From the NCBI RefSeq assembly GCF_042681025.1, contig NZ_JBHUER010000004.1, positions 310,001 to 374,000 on the forward strand: 64,000 nucleotides of DNA, in the 5' to 3' direction. Position numbers and translations under genes: made by a program. Below the pieces are notes generated by a model, which worked only from the letters and a program-made list of their open reading frames with translations, searched no databases and was not told where the DNA came from. Shown here one piece after another: positions 8,826-16,833 of this stretch. This DNA comes from Methylopila henanensis. Its GTDB lineage: Bacteria; Pseudomonadota; Alphaproteobacteria; Rhizobiales; Methylopilaceae. How positions within the stretch are numbered: position 1 is the first letter of the stretch; every line of letters starts with the position of its first letter.

Positions 8826-8927
8826 AAAGGCGCCCCCGCGACGATGCGCCCGGTCGTGACGGCCGCCTCGCGCCAAGCCTTGAATATGAGCGGGCTCGAC
8901 TGCGTTCCGGCCTGGCCCGGTCCGCGC

Positions 8928-8942
8928 GCAAGGCGGTTGCCA
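8928..8942 (-). promoter_or_regulatory. Sigma-54 (-24/-12) promoter of the urt operon
   Basis: On the minus strand TGGCAACCGCCTTGC has the GG and GC doublets exactly 10 bases apart, matching the RpoN promoter pattern TGGCA-N-TTGC. It would give a leader of about 230 bases before urtA. The NtrC-like site just upstream makes nitrogen control plausible. Confidence 0.6.
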
Positions 8943-8964
8943 GCGCCGCCGTTCCGGACCATCC

Positions 8965-8981
8965 TGCACCGAGATTGTGCA
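8965..8981. promoter_or_regulatory. NtrC-like enhancer site
   Basis: TGCACCGAGATTGTGCA matches the 17-base NtrC site pattern (TGCACY-N5-RGTGCA) except for one base. It lies about 23 bases upstream of the -24 element, closer than most NtrC sites, so function is likely but not certain. Confidence 0.55.
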
Positions 8982-8987
8982 TGCCTG

Positions 8988-9012
8988 TTCACGCGGCGCG
9001 ACGCTGCGTGAA
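8988..9012. promoter_or_regulatory. TTCACGC-N11-GCGTGAA inverted repeat
   Basis: Perfect 7-base arms separated by 11 bases, midway between the urt promoter and the divergent OrfA-like gene. A third TTCACG copy (9029-9034) sits right before that gene's start. This is a candidate operator for the divergent regulator-like gene. Confidence 0.35.
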
Positions 9013-9038
9013 GAGCGTGGAGCCGCGAGGTTCACGAG

Positions 9039-9389
9039 ATGGCCGCGTCGCGCCTGACCGACGAAGAGATCGCCGTCCTCCTGAGCGAAGTCTCGAACGG
9101 CGCGTCCATGGAGGCGGTCTGCGAGGCCGCCCACGTCTCGGTGCGCACCTTCTACCGCTGGAAGCGCAAGTTCGACGGGCTGACGCCGTCTGGCGTCCGT
9201 CAGCTCAAGGCGCTGCGTCGGGAAAACAGCGAACTCCGTCGGCTTCTGGCCGAGCGAAGCGCGCGTCCGCCGCTGAACGCGTCGCCGGCGGCCGATGCGT
9301 CCGAACGCCGTGCGCAGGAGGCCCGCCTGCGTGAGATGCACGGTGTGAATCTCGGCCGCTTCGCGACCGTGCGCGTCCACGGCGGATAG
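9039..9389 (+). CDS. Orphan IS3-family OrfA-like DNA-binding protein
   Basis: A 116-residue protein like OrfA of IS3/IS407 elements. Residues 5-45 form a helix-turn-helix (LTDEEIAVLLSEV ... VSVRTFYRWKRKFDG). Residues 50-70 form a leucine-zipper-like coil (LKALRRENSELRRLLAE), followed by a basic tail. No orfB, frameshift signal or terminal repeats follow. It is therefore either a remnant of a lost insertion sequence or a domesticated regulator. Its divergent position next to the urt promoter favours a regulatory reading, which remains unproven. Confidence 0.6.
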   Translation: MAASRLTDEEIAVLLSEVSNGASMEAVCEAAHVSVRTFYRWKRKFDGLTPSGVRQLKALRRENSELRRLLAERSARPPLNASPAADASERRAQEARLREMHGVNLGRFATVRVHGG

Positions 9390-9641
9390 CCGGCGAGAGC
9401 GTCGGTCGGTCTCCGTTTTTGAGCCGCGAGCGCGTCAGCCGGGTCGGACGCAAGGTCGACGCCGATCATCGCGCAGCGTCGCCGCGCGGCCGGCCGGCGG
9501 GGAGGCGTCGGCGCGCGGATATGGCGCGACGGGAATGCGACTAGATCGATCGTTTGTCTGCGGCGAACATATTGGCCGTAATAATGAATTGGATCAAAAA
9601 CCAGGGGATCGCGATGCTGCGCCTAACGATTGGAGATCGTC

Positions 9642-10688
9642 GTGGCCGCAGTCGCCGATTCGAATGGAAACGTGGTCCGAACCGACGCGGAGACGCGTCG
9701 TGGACCCGTCGCGACGCTTCTGCCGGGCGTCGCGCTTGCGGGTTTGATCGCGGCGGCGGCCTATGGCGTTCGCCTCGCCCCCGGCATGGGCTCGCTCAGC
9801 CCGATGATCCTCGCGATCGCGCTCGGCGCCGTGATGGGCAATCTGATCGGCGTGCCGGACGTCGCGCGGGCGGGGCTGGCGTTCGCCATGCGCCGGCTGC
9901 TCCGCGTCGCGATCGTGCTGCTCGGGCTCCAGCTCACGATCCTTCAGGTGATCGCGGTCGGGGCCGGCGGCGTCATCGCCATCGTCGTCACGCTGATCGC
10001 GACCTTCGCGGTCACGACCTGGCTTGGCCGCCTGCTCGGCGTCGACCGCGGCCTCACCCAGCTGATCGCGGCCGGCACGTCGATCTGCGGCGCCTCCGCG
10101 ATCGTGGCGGCCAACACTGTGACGCGCGCCCCGGACGAGGACGTCGCCTACGCGGTCGCCTGCGTCACCCTGTTCGGCACGGTCGCCATGCTGGCCTACC
10201 CGCTGCTGCCGGGCGTGCTGAACCTCGATCCGCTGGCCTATGGGCTCTGGACCGGCGCCTCGATCCACGAGATCGCGCAGGTGGTCGGCGCAAGCTTCGC
10301 GCAGGGGCAGGCCGCGGGCGAGTTCGGCACGGTGGCGAAGCTCGCCCGGGTCATGATGCTCGCGCCCGTCGTCATAGCGCTCGGCCTGATCGCGGCCCGC
10401 GCGACGGGGGCGGGCCCGGCCGGCCGCGCGAGCGCGCCGACGCCGTGGTTCGCTCTCGGCTTCGTGGCGCTGATCGTCGTCAACAGCGTCTTCGCCATCC
10501 CGGTCGCGATGAAGGAGTTCGCGGCCCCCGTCACGACCCTCCTGCTGACCGTGGCGCTTGCGGCCATGGGGATCGGCGCGAACATCGCGGAGCTGCGCGC
10601 GCGGGGGCTGCGCCCGCTTCTGCTCGGGCTCTGCTCGTTCCTGTTCATCGCCTGCTTCAGCCTCGGGTTGGTCAAGCTCCTGGCCTGA
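9642..10688 (+). CDS. YeiH-family putative sulfate/sulfite exporter
   Basis: Inner-membrane transporter of 348 residues with about ten hydrophobic segments. It shows the YeiH/UPF0324 landmarks GLQLTILQV, LIAAGTSICGASAIVAA and TGASIHEIAQVVGAS. The GTG at 9642 follows GGAG by six bases and is preferred over the in-frame TTG at 9630. Family members are linked to export of sulfite, sulfate or related anions, often with a LysR regulator, as here with the next gene 10 bases on. Confidence 0.85.
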   Translation: MAAVADSNGNVVRTDAETRRGPVATLLPGVALAGLIAAAAYGVRLAPGMGSLSPMILAIALGAVMGNLIGVPDVARAGLAFAMRRLLRVAIVLLGLQLTILQVIAVGAGGVIAIVVTLIATFAVTTWLGRLLGVDRGLTQLIAAGTSICGASAIVAANTVTRAPDEDVAYAVACVTLFGTVAMLAYPLLPGVLNLDPLAYGLWTGASIHEIAQVVGASFAQGQAAGEFGTVAKLARVMMLAPVVIALGLIAARATGAGPAGRASAPTPWFALGFVALIVVNSVFAIPVAMKEFAAPVTTLLLTVALAAMGIGANIAELRARGLRPLLLGLCSFLFIACFSLGLVKLLA

Positions 10689-10698
10689 GGCCCCTGCC

Positions 10699-11580
10699 GT
10701 GACGCTGGAGCAGCTCCGCATCTTCGTGGCGGTCGCCGAGCGCGAGCATGTCACCAACGCGGCCGCGGACCTCCGCCTCACACAGTCGGCGGTCAGCGCG
10801 GCGGTGTCGGCGCTCGAGGCGCGCTACGCCACGAAACTGTTCGACCGGGTCGGTCGCCGCATCGTGCTGAGCGACGCCGGCGCGGCCTTTCTCGGCGAGG
10901 CGCGCGCGGTGCTGGCGCGGGCCGCGGCGGCTGAAGCGGTGCTCGCCGACATCGCCGGCCTGAAGAAGGGCCGCCTCGCGCTCGCGGGCAGCCAGACGGT
11001 CGCGAGCTATTGGCTTCCGCCGCTCATCCACCGGTTCGCGAGCGCCTATCCCGGCGTCTCGGTCGCGGTCGAGATCGCCAACACCGAACGCGTGGCGGCG
11101 CTGGTCCACGACGGCGAGGCCGACATCGGGATCGTCGAGGGCGAGGTTGACGACCCGGCGCTCGCGGCCCTCACCGTGGCCGAAGACGAGATGACGCTCG
11201 TGGTCGGCAGGAGCCACCCCTGGGCGGACGGGCGGACGATCCAGGCCGCTGACCTCACCTCCACGCGCTGGGTGCTGCGCGAGCTCGGGTCCGGCACGCG
11301 GTCGGTGCTGGAGGCCGTCATGAGGGCCGTGGGAGGCGGCCTTTCGGACCTCGACGTCGCGATCGAGTTCTCGTCGAACGAGGCGGTGCGGACCGCGGTG
11401 GAAGCCGGCGCCGGCGCGGCCGTCATGTCGCGGCTCGTGGCGTCGTCGTCGCTGTCGTCCGGCGCGCTGGTCGAAGTCGCGATGGAGCTGCCGCGCCGCC
11501 GCTTCACGGCGCTCCGGCGCAAGAGCCGCCACGCCACCAAGGCCGCGACGGCCTTCCTCGACACGATCGCGGCGGGCTGA
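10699..11580 (+). CDS. LysR-family transcriptional regulator (YeiE/CysB-like context)
   Basis: A 293-residue regulator. The N-terminal winged helix (VTLEQLRIFVAVAEREHVTNAAADLRLTQ) is followed by a LysR effector domain from about residue 90. It lies 10 bases after the YeiH-type exporter and probably regulates it. In E. coli a LysR regulator (YeiE) adjoins yeiH divergently; here the genes are co-directional. The GTG at 10699 fits the start of the LysR domain. Confidence 0.85.
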   Translation: MTLEQLRIFVAVAEREHVTNAAADLRLTQSAVSAAVSALEARYATKLFDRVGRRIVLSDAGAAFLGEARAVLARAAAAEAVLADIAGLKKGRLALAGSQTVASYWLPPLIHRFASAYPGVSVAVEIANTERVAALVHDGEADIGIVEGEVDDPALAALTVAEDEMTLVVGRSHPWADGRTIQAADLTSTRWVLRELGSGTRSVLEAVMRAVGGGLSDLDVAIEFSSNEAVRTAVEAGAGAAVMSRLVASSSLSSGALVEVAMELPRRRFTALRRKSRHATKAATAFLDTIAAG

Positions 11581-11585
11581 AGCCT

Positions 11586-11700
11586 TTAGACCGGCGTCAG
11601 GCCATGGAACGCGCCGTCGCCATAGACGAGCGGCGCGCCCTCGTCGGTCTCGGCGCGCACCACCCGGCCGACGAAGATCGTGTGGGTGCCTTCGTCGTGA
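11586..11700 (-). pseudogene. Flavin-reductase C-terminal remnant
   Basis: The last 35 or so codons read HTIFVGRVVRAETDEGAPLVYGDGAFHGL and then stop. This resembles the C-terminal strands of the flavin reductase (FMN-binding split-barrel) family, whose members end with an HTI-x-x-G ... PL-x-Y pattern. The rest of the domain is not found upstream in any frame. I interpret it as the eroded end of a gene between the LysR and AmiC genes. Confidence 0.45.
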
Positions 11701-11930
11701 CGGCTTTCGCCGTGCGGCGCTCTTCGGCGAGCGTACGGGTGAAACGGCGATCGTGGGCGGCGACGAGCAACTCGGCGTCCGCCTCGGCCCATCCGCCAGT
11801 CTCTGGCGTCGCGGGACGGCGCATCGGATGAGCGCCTCGTGAACGATCCGAGAGCGCGCGGGCGACGAGCGGCCTTTCGCCCTCTATGCAGGATTCGCTA
11901 ATATGGCGGCGGCAGAAGAGGGACATTTCA

Positions 11931-13085
11931 GTGGCGGGAGCGCCGAACGAACCGTGGCGCGTCGGCGTGCTGTTCTCGCGAAGCGGCGTGAGCGGCGTGA
12001 CGGAGACCGAGCACTTTCTCGGGACGGCGCTCGCGATCGAGGAGATCAACCGGGAGGGCGGCGTCCTCGGCCGGCAGATCGAGCCGGTCTGCTACGATCC
12101 GGCCGGCGACGTCGACGCCTACAGGGTGGCGGCCCGCCGGCTGCTCGTGGAGGACGGGGTCGAGGTGGTGTTCGGCTGCTCGCTGTCGGCGAGCCGCAAG
12201 GCGGTCCTCCCCACCATGGAGCGGCACAACGGGCTGCTCTGGTACCCTTCGATCTACGAGGGCTTCGAATATTCCGAGAACGTCATCTACAGCGCGGCGA
12301 CGCTCAACCAGAACGTCTTCGCGCTGGCGGACTTCCTGCTCGGCGAGTACGGGCCGCGGATCTTCATCGTCGGCTCCGATTACATCTATCCGCGCGAATC
12401 CAACCGGATCATGCGGGATCTGATCGAGACGAAGGGCGGCGTCGTGGTCGGCGAACTCTATGCGCCGCTCGACGCCGACCAGGCGGCCCACGACCGGATG
12501 ATCGAGGAGATCGAGCGCGCCGCGCCGAACGCGGTGTTCTCGACCGTCGTCGGCCGCGGGGCGGAGCGGCTTTACGCAAGCTACGCCGCGGCCGGTTTCG
12601 ATCGATCCCGCCGCCCGATCGCGAGCCTCACCATGTCGGAGGGCCAGATCTGGAAGATCGGCCCCGAGGCCTGCGCCGGGCATGTCCTCGCCGCCCATTA
12701 CTTCCAGTCGCTTGACGGCGACGACAACGCCCGCTTCGTGGCGGCGTTTCGGGCCCGGTTCGGCGCGGAGCAGGTCACGAGCATCTGGTCGGAGACCGCC
12801 TACGCCCAGGTCCATCTGTTCGCCCGTGCGCTCGCGAAGTCAGGCTCCCTCGACGCCGACAAGCTGAGCGAGGCGGCGATGCGGCAGAGCTTCCATGCGC
12901 CGGAGGGCGAACTGAGCTTCGACGTCGAGAACCGGCACGCGTGGCTGACGCCGGGCATCGGCGTCGCCCGCGCCGACGGCCAGTTCGACGTCGTCTGGCG
13001 GGCGCCGCGCCCGGTGCGGCCCGACCCCTATCTCGCGGCCTCGCGGTTCGAGGCGAACTGGCTCGAGGAAGGCGCGCGCTCTTGA
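11931..13085 (+). CDS. amiC: AmiC-like amide sensor, negative regulator of antitermination
   Basis: Cytoplasmic amide-binding protein of 384 residues, the same length as Pseudomonas AmiC. Collinear AmiC landmarks include SASRKAVLPTMERH, YEGFEYSENVIY, IFIVGSDYIYPRESN, VFSTVVGRGAERLYASY, and an RPDPY segment near the C-terminus. No signal peptide is present, as expected for a cytoplasmic sensor rather than a transport protein. The GTG at 11931 follows GAGGG by eight bases and is preferred over the ATG at 11886. In the known system AmiC sequesters AmiR until an amide binds. Confidence 0.88.
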   Translation: MAGAPNEPWRVGVLFSRSGVSGVTETEHFLGTALAIEEINREGGVLGRQIEPVCYDPAGDVDAYRVAARRLLVEDGVEVVFGCSLSASRKAVLPTMERHNGLLWYPSIYEGFEYSENVIYSAATLNQNVFALADFLLGEYGPRIFIVGSDYIYPRESNRIMRDLIETKGGVVVGELYAPLDADQAAHDRMIEEIERAAPNAVFSTVVGRGAERLYASYAAAGFDRSRRPIASLTMSEGQIWKIGPEACAGHVLAAHYFQSLDGDDNARFVAAFRARFGAEQVTSIWSETAYAQVHLFARALAKSGSLDADKLSEAAMRQSFHAPEGELSFDVENRHAWLTPGIGVARADGQFDVVWRAPRPVRPDPYLAASRFEANWLEEGARS

Positions 13086-13708
13086 GCGGTCAGGCCCGCA
13101 GGATGCTCGACGATCTCCGCCGGGCGCGCACGCTCGTCGTTCACCCGCGCGACGAGGAGGGGACGGCGCTGGTCGACCAGCTCCGCCGGCTCGGCTGCGA
13201 AGTCTCGATCGCATGGCCGCCGCCGGCGGCGCTGCCGCCCGACATCGACACGCTGTTCATCCAGCTCGACGATCTCGACGTCACGCATCTGCTGGCCGGG
13301 ATCGAGGAGATGCGTCCGGCGGTCATCGCGATCGTCACCTACGAGAGCCCGACGTCGCTCAAGGCGCTGGTCGATTTCGACGCCCATGGCGTGTTGAGCA
13401 AGCCGATCAGGCCGCGCGGGGTGCTCAGCCAGTTCGCGTTGGCGCGCTACCGGCGCGGCTACGAGACCCGGCTCGCCAACAAGATCGAGAAGCTCGAGGA
13501 GACGATGAAAGGGCGCCGGACCGTCGAGAAGGCCGTGCGCGTCATCACCGAGATCAACGGTCTCGACGAGGACGCCGCATACCGGATGCTGCGCGACCGG
13601 GCGACCGCCGCGCGCATGACGCTGACGAGCGTGGCCGAGAGCGTCGTCTCGGCGCACGAGGCCATGAGCGGCCTGGGTCTGCACATCTCTTTGGCTGATC
13701 GCTCATAA
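13082..13708 (+). CDS. amiR: AmiR-like ANTAR-domain antitermination regulator
   Basis: RNA-binding regulator of 208 residues. It has a pseudo-receiver domain (about residues 12-130; TLVVHPRDEEGT ... YESPTSLKALVDFDAHGVLSKP), a coiled coil (about 135-165; KIEKLEETMKGRRTVEKA) and a C-terminal ANTAR three-helix region (INGLDEDAAYRMLRDRATAARMTLTSVAESVV). The TTG start at 13082 overlaps the amiC stop, with a GGAAGG ribosome site 9 bases upstream. A receiver Asp is not in the usual place, as in AmiR. It should bind the leader at 13774-13866. Confidence 0.85.
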   Translation: MSGQARRMLDDLRRARTLVVHPRDEEGTALVDQLRRLGCEVSIAWPPPAALPPDIDTLFIQLDDLDVTHLLAGIEEMRPAVIAIVTYESPTSLKALVDFDAHGVLSKPIRPRGVLSQFALARYRRGYETRLANKIEKLEETMKGRRTVEKAVRVITEINGLDEDAAYRMLRDRATAARMTLTSVAESVVSAHEAMSGLGLHISLADRS

Positions 13709-13773
13709 CAACGGCAGCCTTTGCTGCGAATGTATGCTTGCCTCACATGAAATCAGTGGTAGCGTGACGCCAT

Positions 13774-13806
13774 AGGGCAAGATTGCCCTGCAGCGGTATT
13801 GCTGCA
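13774..13806 (+). promoter_or_regulatory. Tandem hexaloop hairpins in the amidase leader (ANTAR target candidate)
   Basis: Two adjacent hairpins: AGGGC-AAGATT-GCCCT (13774-13789) and GCAGC-GGTATT-GCTGC (13790-13805). Each has a six-base loop, the layout expected of ANTAR antitermination RNAs. The loops do not carry the A1/G4 bases I recall for that motif. A third small hexaloop hairpin, GGC-TATGAA-GCC (13816-13827), overlaps the 5' arm of the terminator and could compete with it. Confidence 0.5.
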
Positions 13807-13822
13807 TTACATCTCGGCTATG

Positions 13823-13866
13823 AAGCCTCTGGATTGCGGATAACCTCCGCGGCCAGGGGCTTTTTT
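13823..13866 (+). terminator. Intrinsic terminator in the leader between amiR and the amidase gene
   Basis: AAGCCTCTGG (13823-13832) pairs with CCAGGGGCTT (13853-13862) with one G-T wobble, and is followed by T through 13866. It sits 17 bases before the amidase ATG, directly after the hexaloop hairpins. This is the classic place for AmiR-type antitermination control. Confidence 0.8.
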
Positions 13867-13882
13867 GCGTTTTGGAGCTTCC

Positions 13883-14728
13883 ATGATCCAAGCGAACGGA
13901 CCCGCTCGCCCGCGATTACAGGTCTCTTGCATCCAGTTCGAACCGGTGTTCGGCGATGTCGACGGCAATGTCGCGCGGTCGTCGGAGCTGATCTGGGACG
14001 CCGCCCGCTCCGGCAGCAGGCTCATCGTGCTGCCGGAGCTCGCGAACACCGGCTACGTGTTCGAGAGCGCCGAAGAAGTCGCGGCGCTCGCCGAGGAGGT
14101 CCCCGCCGGGCCGACCTCGAAGGCCTGGGGCGCGCTCGCGAGGGAGCTGGGCGTCCACATCGTGGCCGGGATCGCCGAACGCGCCGGCGACGCGCTGTAC
14201 AACTCGGCGCTCGTCACCGGTCCCGACGGCTATGTCGGCGTCTACCGCAAGGCCCATCTCTGGGACCGCGAGAACCTGTTCTTCCGGAAGGGCGACGTCG
14301 GCTTCCCGGTGTTCGACACCGCGCTCGGCAAGGTCGGGGTGGCGATCTGCTACGACGGCTGGTTCCCCGAGACCTTCCGGCAGCTGGCGCTCGGCGGCGC
14401 GGAGATCGTGTGCGTTCCGACCAACTGGGTGCCGATGCCGGGCCAGCCCGAGGGCGAGGCCGCGATGGCCAACACGCTGCATCGGGCGGCGGCGCATTCC
14501 AACGGCGTCTTCATCGCCTGCGCCGACAGGGTCGGCGTCGAGCGAGGGCAGCCCTTCGAGGGCCAAAGCCTCATCATCGGGCCTAAGGGCTGGACGATCG
14601 CCGGCCCCGCGAGCCGCGACCGGCCGGAGACCATCACCGCCGTCATCGACCTCGACCAGGCCGCCGCCAAGCAGCTGAGCGCGTTCAATTCGGTTCTCAG
14701 CGACCGCCGCGCCGACGTCTACGGCTGA
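13883..14728 (+). CDS. Nitrilase-superfamily amidase (carbon-nitrogen hydrolase)
   Basis: Cytoplasmic C-N hydrolase of 281 residues. The catalytic triad is Glu52 (LPEL), Lys123 (YRKAHL) and Cys156 (ICYDGWFPE). It is shorter than classic AmiE (about 346 residues), so the substrate is probably another amide or carbamoyl compound. The ATG at 13883 has GGAG five bases upstream. It is the first gene after the leader terminator and is followed by a dedicated LIV-type transporter, so AmiC/AmiR should control hydrolase and uptake together. Confidence 0.85.
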   Translation: MIQANGPARPRLQVSCIQFEPVFGDVDGNVARSSELIWDAARSGSRLIVLPELANTGYVFESAEEVAALAEEVPAGPTSKAWGALARELGVHIVAGIAERAGDALYNSALVTGPDGYVGVYRKAHLWDRENLFFRKGDVGFPVFDTALGKVGVAICYDGWFPETFRQLALGGAEIVCVPTNWVPMPGQPEGEAAMANTLHRAAAHSNGVFIACADRVGVERGQPFEGQSLIIGPKGWTIAGPASRDRPETITAVIDLDQAAAKQLSAFNSVLSDRRADVYG

Positions 14729-14768
14729 GCCCACGCCAATCCATCAGTCGACCTCGGGGAGTTCCCAC

Positions 14769-15926
14769 ATGTCCAAGAGCCGTATCCTCGTTCTCGCCGC
14801 AGCGCTCGCCGCGAGCGTCGCCGCCGCGTCGGCGGAGGAGAAGCCGATCGTGATCGGCGTTCCGGTCGGTCTGTCCGGCGCCAACAGCGTCGTGGCGCCG
14901 TCGGTCGTTCAGTCGTCGGAGCTCGCGGTCGAGGAGATCAACAAGGCGGGCGGCGTGCTCGGCCGCAAGCTCGCGCTCGAGATCGCCGACGACGGCTCGG
15001 GGGCCGCCGGCGCGCAGAAGGCGTTCGACTCGCTGATCTACTCGAAGAAGGTCGACGTGCTGATCTCGATGGAGACGAGCGCCGCGCGCAACGCCGGTCT
15101 GCCGGCCGTCACCAAGGGCCGCAAGCCGTACATCTACACCTCGTTCTACGAGGGCAAATCCTGCAACAAGAACATGTTCGTCAACGCCTGGGTGCCGGAG
15201 CAGCAGGTGCCGCCGGTGGTCGACGCCTTCGTCAAGGACAAGGGCGCCAAGAGCTACTTCCTGATCGGCAGCGACTACGCCTTCGGGCGCGGCATGCTGG
15301 CCTTCGCGAAGGCCTATATCGAGAAGACCGGCGGCAAGGTCGTCGGCGAAGAGTACCTGCCGATGGACGGCAGCGACTGGACCTCGATCATCTCCAAGCT
15401 CAAGGACGCCAAGCCGGACGCGCTGATCACCTCGACGGCGGGCGGCGCGCCCAACGTGACCCTCACCAAGCAGCTGCGCGGCGCCGGCGTCTCGCTGCCC
15501 TTCGCCAATCTCGCGGTCGATGAGGGAACGGCGAAGAGCATGGGGAAGGACGCCGAAGGGGTCTACCTGTCGGCCTCCTACGTCACCGGCATCGACAGCG
15601 CCGAGAACAAGGCCTTCCTGGCCGCCATGAAGGCGAAGTTCGGCGACGCCCTGCGGACCCCGAACGATCTCTCGGTCCCGCAGTACGAGGCGATCTACCT
15701 CTACAAGGCAGCCGTCGAGAAGGCTGGCGGAACCGAGACCGCCAAGGTGCTCGAGGCGCTTCCGACCGTCACCTTCACCGGCCCGCGCGGCGCGATCGGC
15801 ATGAGCAAGCAGCACCACGCGCCGCTGACCATGTATCTCGGCCAGGTGCAGGGCGACGGCACGGTGAAGGTCGTCGGCACGTTCAAGGACGTCGATCCCG
15901 GCGAGCAGTGCCCGAAGCTGAACTGA
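14769..15926 (+). CDS. LIV-type ABC transporter substrate-binding protein
   Basis: Exported protein of 385 residues with a Sec signal (about residues 1-22) and a type I peripla_BP fold (GVPVGLSGANSVVAPSVVQ at the start of the mature part). A cysteine near residue 134 and another near the C-terminus could form a disulfide. It lies 40 bases after the amidase gene and is unlike UrtA in its signal type. The ligand is presumably the amide hydrolysed by the upstream enzyme. Confidence 0.85.
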   Translation: MSKSRILVLAAALAASVAAASAEEKPIVIGVPVGLSGANSVVAPSVVQSSELAVEEINKAGGVLGRKLALEIADDGSGAAGAQKAFDSLIYSKKVDVLISMETSAARNAGLPAVTKGRKPYIYTSFYEGKSCNKNMFVNAWVPEQQVPPVVDAFVKDKGAKSYFLIGSDYAFGRGMLAFAKAYIEKTGGKVVGEEYLPMDGSDWTSIISKLKDAKPDALITSTAGGAPNVTLTKQLRGAGVSLPFANLAVDEGTAKSMGKDAEGVYLSASYVTGIDSAENKAFLAAMKAKFGDALRTPNDLSVPQYEAIYLYKAAVEKAGGTETAKVLEALPTVTFTGPRGAIGMSKQHHAPLTMYLGQVQGDGTVKVVGTFKDVDPGEQCPKLN

Positions 15927-15999
15927 GCCCGGGCTTGAGCCTCGGCCGGCCCGCGATCCACAGCGGGCCGGCCTTCCTCTTGGACATCGGGAGAGCGCG

Positions 16000-16833
16000 A
16001 TGCTGCTGATCCTTGACGTCGCGACCACCGCCGCGATCCTGTTCGTGGTCTCGGTCGGCCTGCTCGCCATCTTCGGCGTGCTTAAGATCATCAATTTCGC
16101 CCACGGGGCGTGGCTCACCATCGGCGCCTACTGCGCCGTCGTCACGGCCCAGCTCGGGCTCAACCCCTGGCTGGCGCTGCCGCTCGCCCTTCTGGTCGGC
16201 GGCGCGCTCGGCGGGCTCGCGGAGCTCGTCATCATCCGCCCGCTCTACCGGCGGCCGCTCGACGCGATTCTTGCGACCTGGGGTCTCGGCATCGTCATCG
16301 GGCAGCTGATCACGCTCGGTTTCGGCCGCGACGTTCAGATGACGCCGAACCTCCTGTCCGGGACCGTGAACCTCCTGGGCGCCGATTACTCGGCCTATCG
16401 CCTTGCGGCGCTGGCCGCGGCGGTCGCGATCGGCGGGGCCTTCGCCGCGACGATCGAGGGCACGCGGCTCGGCCTGTCCGCGCGCGCCGTCATCATGAAC
16501 GAGACGCTGGCGCGCGGGCTCGGCATCGACACCGCCAGGGTGCGGCTGATCACCTTCATGATCGGCGCGGGGCTCGCGGCGCTCGCCGGCGTGCTGCTGA
16601 CGCCGCTCACCAGCGTCGACCCGAACATGGGCGTCGCCTGGCTGATCGGGGCCTTCATGCTGGTGATGGTGGCGAACGGCTCGCTGCTCGCGCTCGCGAT
16701 CGCGTGCCTGGTCTTCGGCGCGGCGCAGGTCCTGATCAGCACCTTTGTCAGCCCGATCCTCGGAAACATCGCCATCGCGATTCTCGCCGCGCTCGTGCTG
16801 CGCGTCAGCCCGAAGGGATTCGCCCGTGCGTAA
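16000..16833 (+). CDS. LivH-type ABC transporter permease
   Basis: Inner-membrane permease of 277 residues with about eight hydrophobic segments and the LivH pattern FGVLKIINFAHGAWLTIGAY near residues 25-45. The next gene starts 8 bases before its stop (GTG at 16826). Confidence 0.85.
   Translation: MLLILDVATTAAILFVVSVGLLAIFGVLKIINFAHGAWLTIGAYCAVVTAQLGLNPWLALPLALLVGGALGGLAELVIIRPLYRRPLDAILATWGLGIVIGQLITLGFGRDVQMTPNLLSGTVNLLGADYSAYRLAALAAAVAIGGAFAATIEGTRLGLSARAVIMNETLARGLGIDTARVRLITFMIGAGLAALAGVLLTPLTSVDPNMGVAWLIGAFMLVMVANGSLLALAIACLVFGAAQVLISTFVSPILGNIAIAILAALVLRVSPKGFARA

Noticed and set aside
9039..9389. Complete IS3 insertion sequence
   Set aside because: Only OrfA-like coding is present. 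OrfB, a frameshift window, terminal inverted repeats and target duplication were not found.
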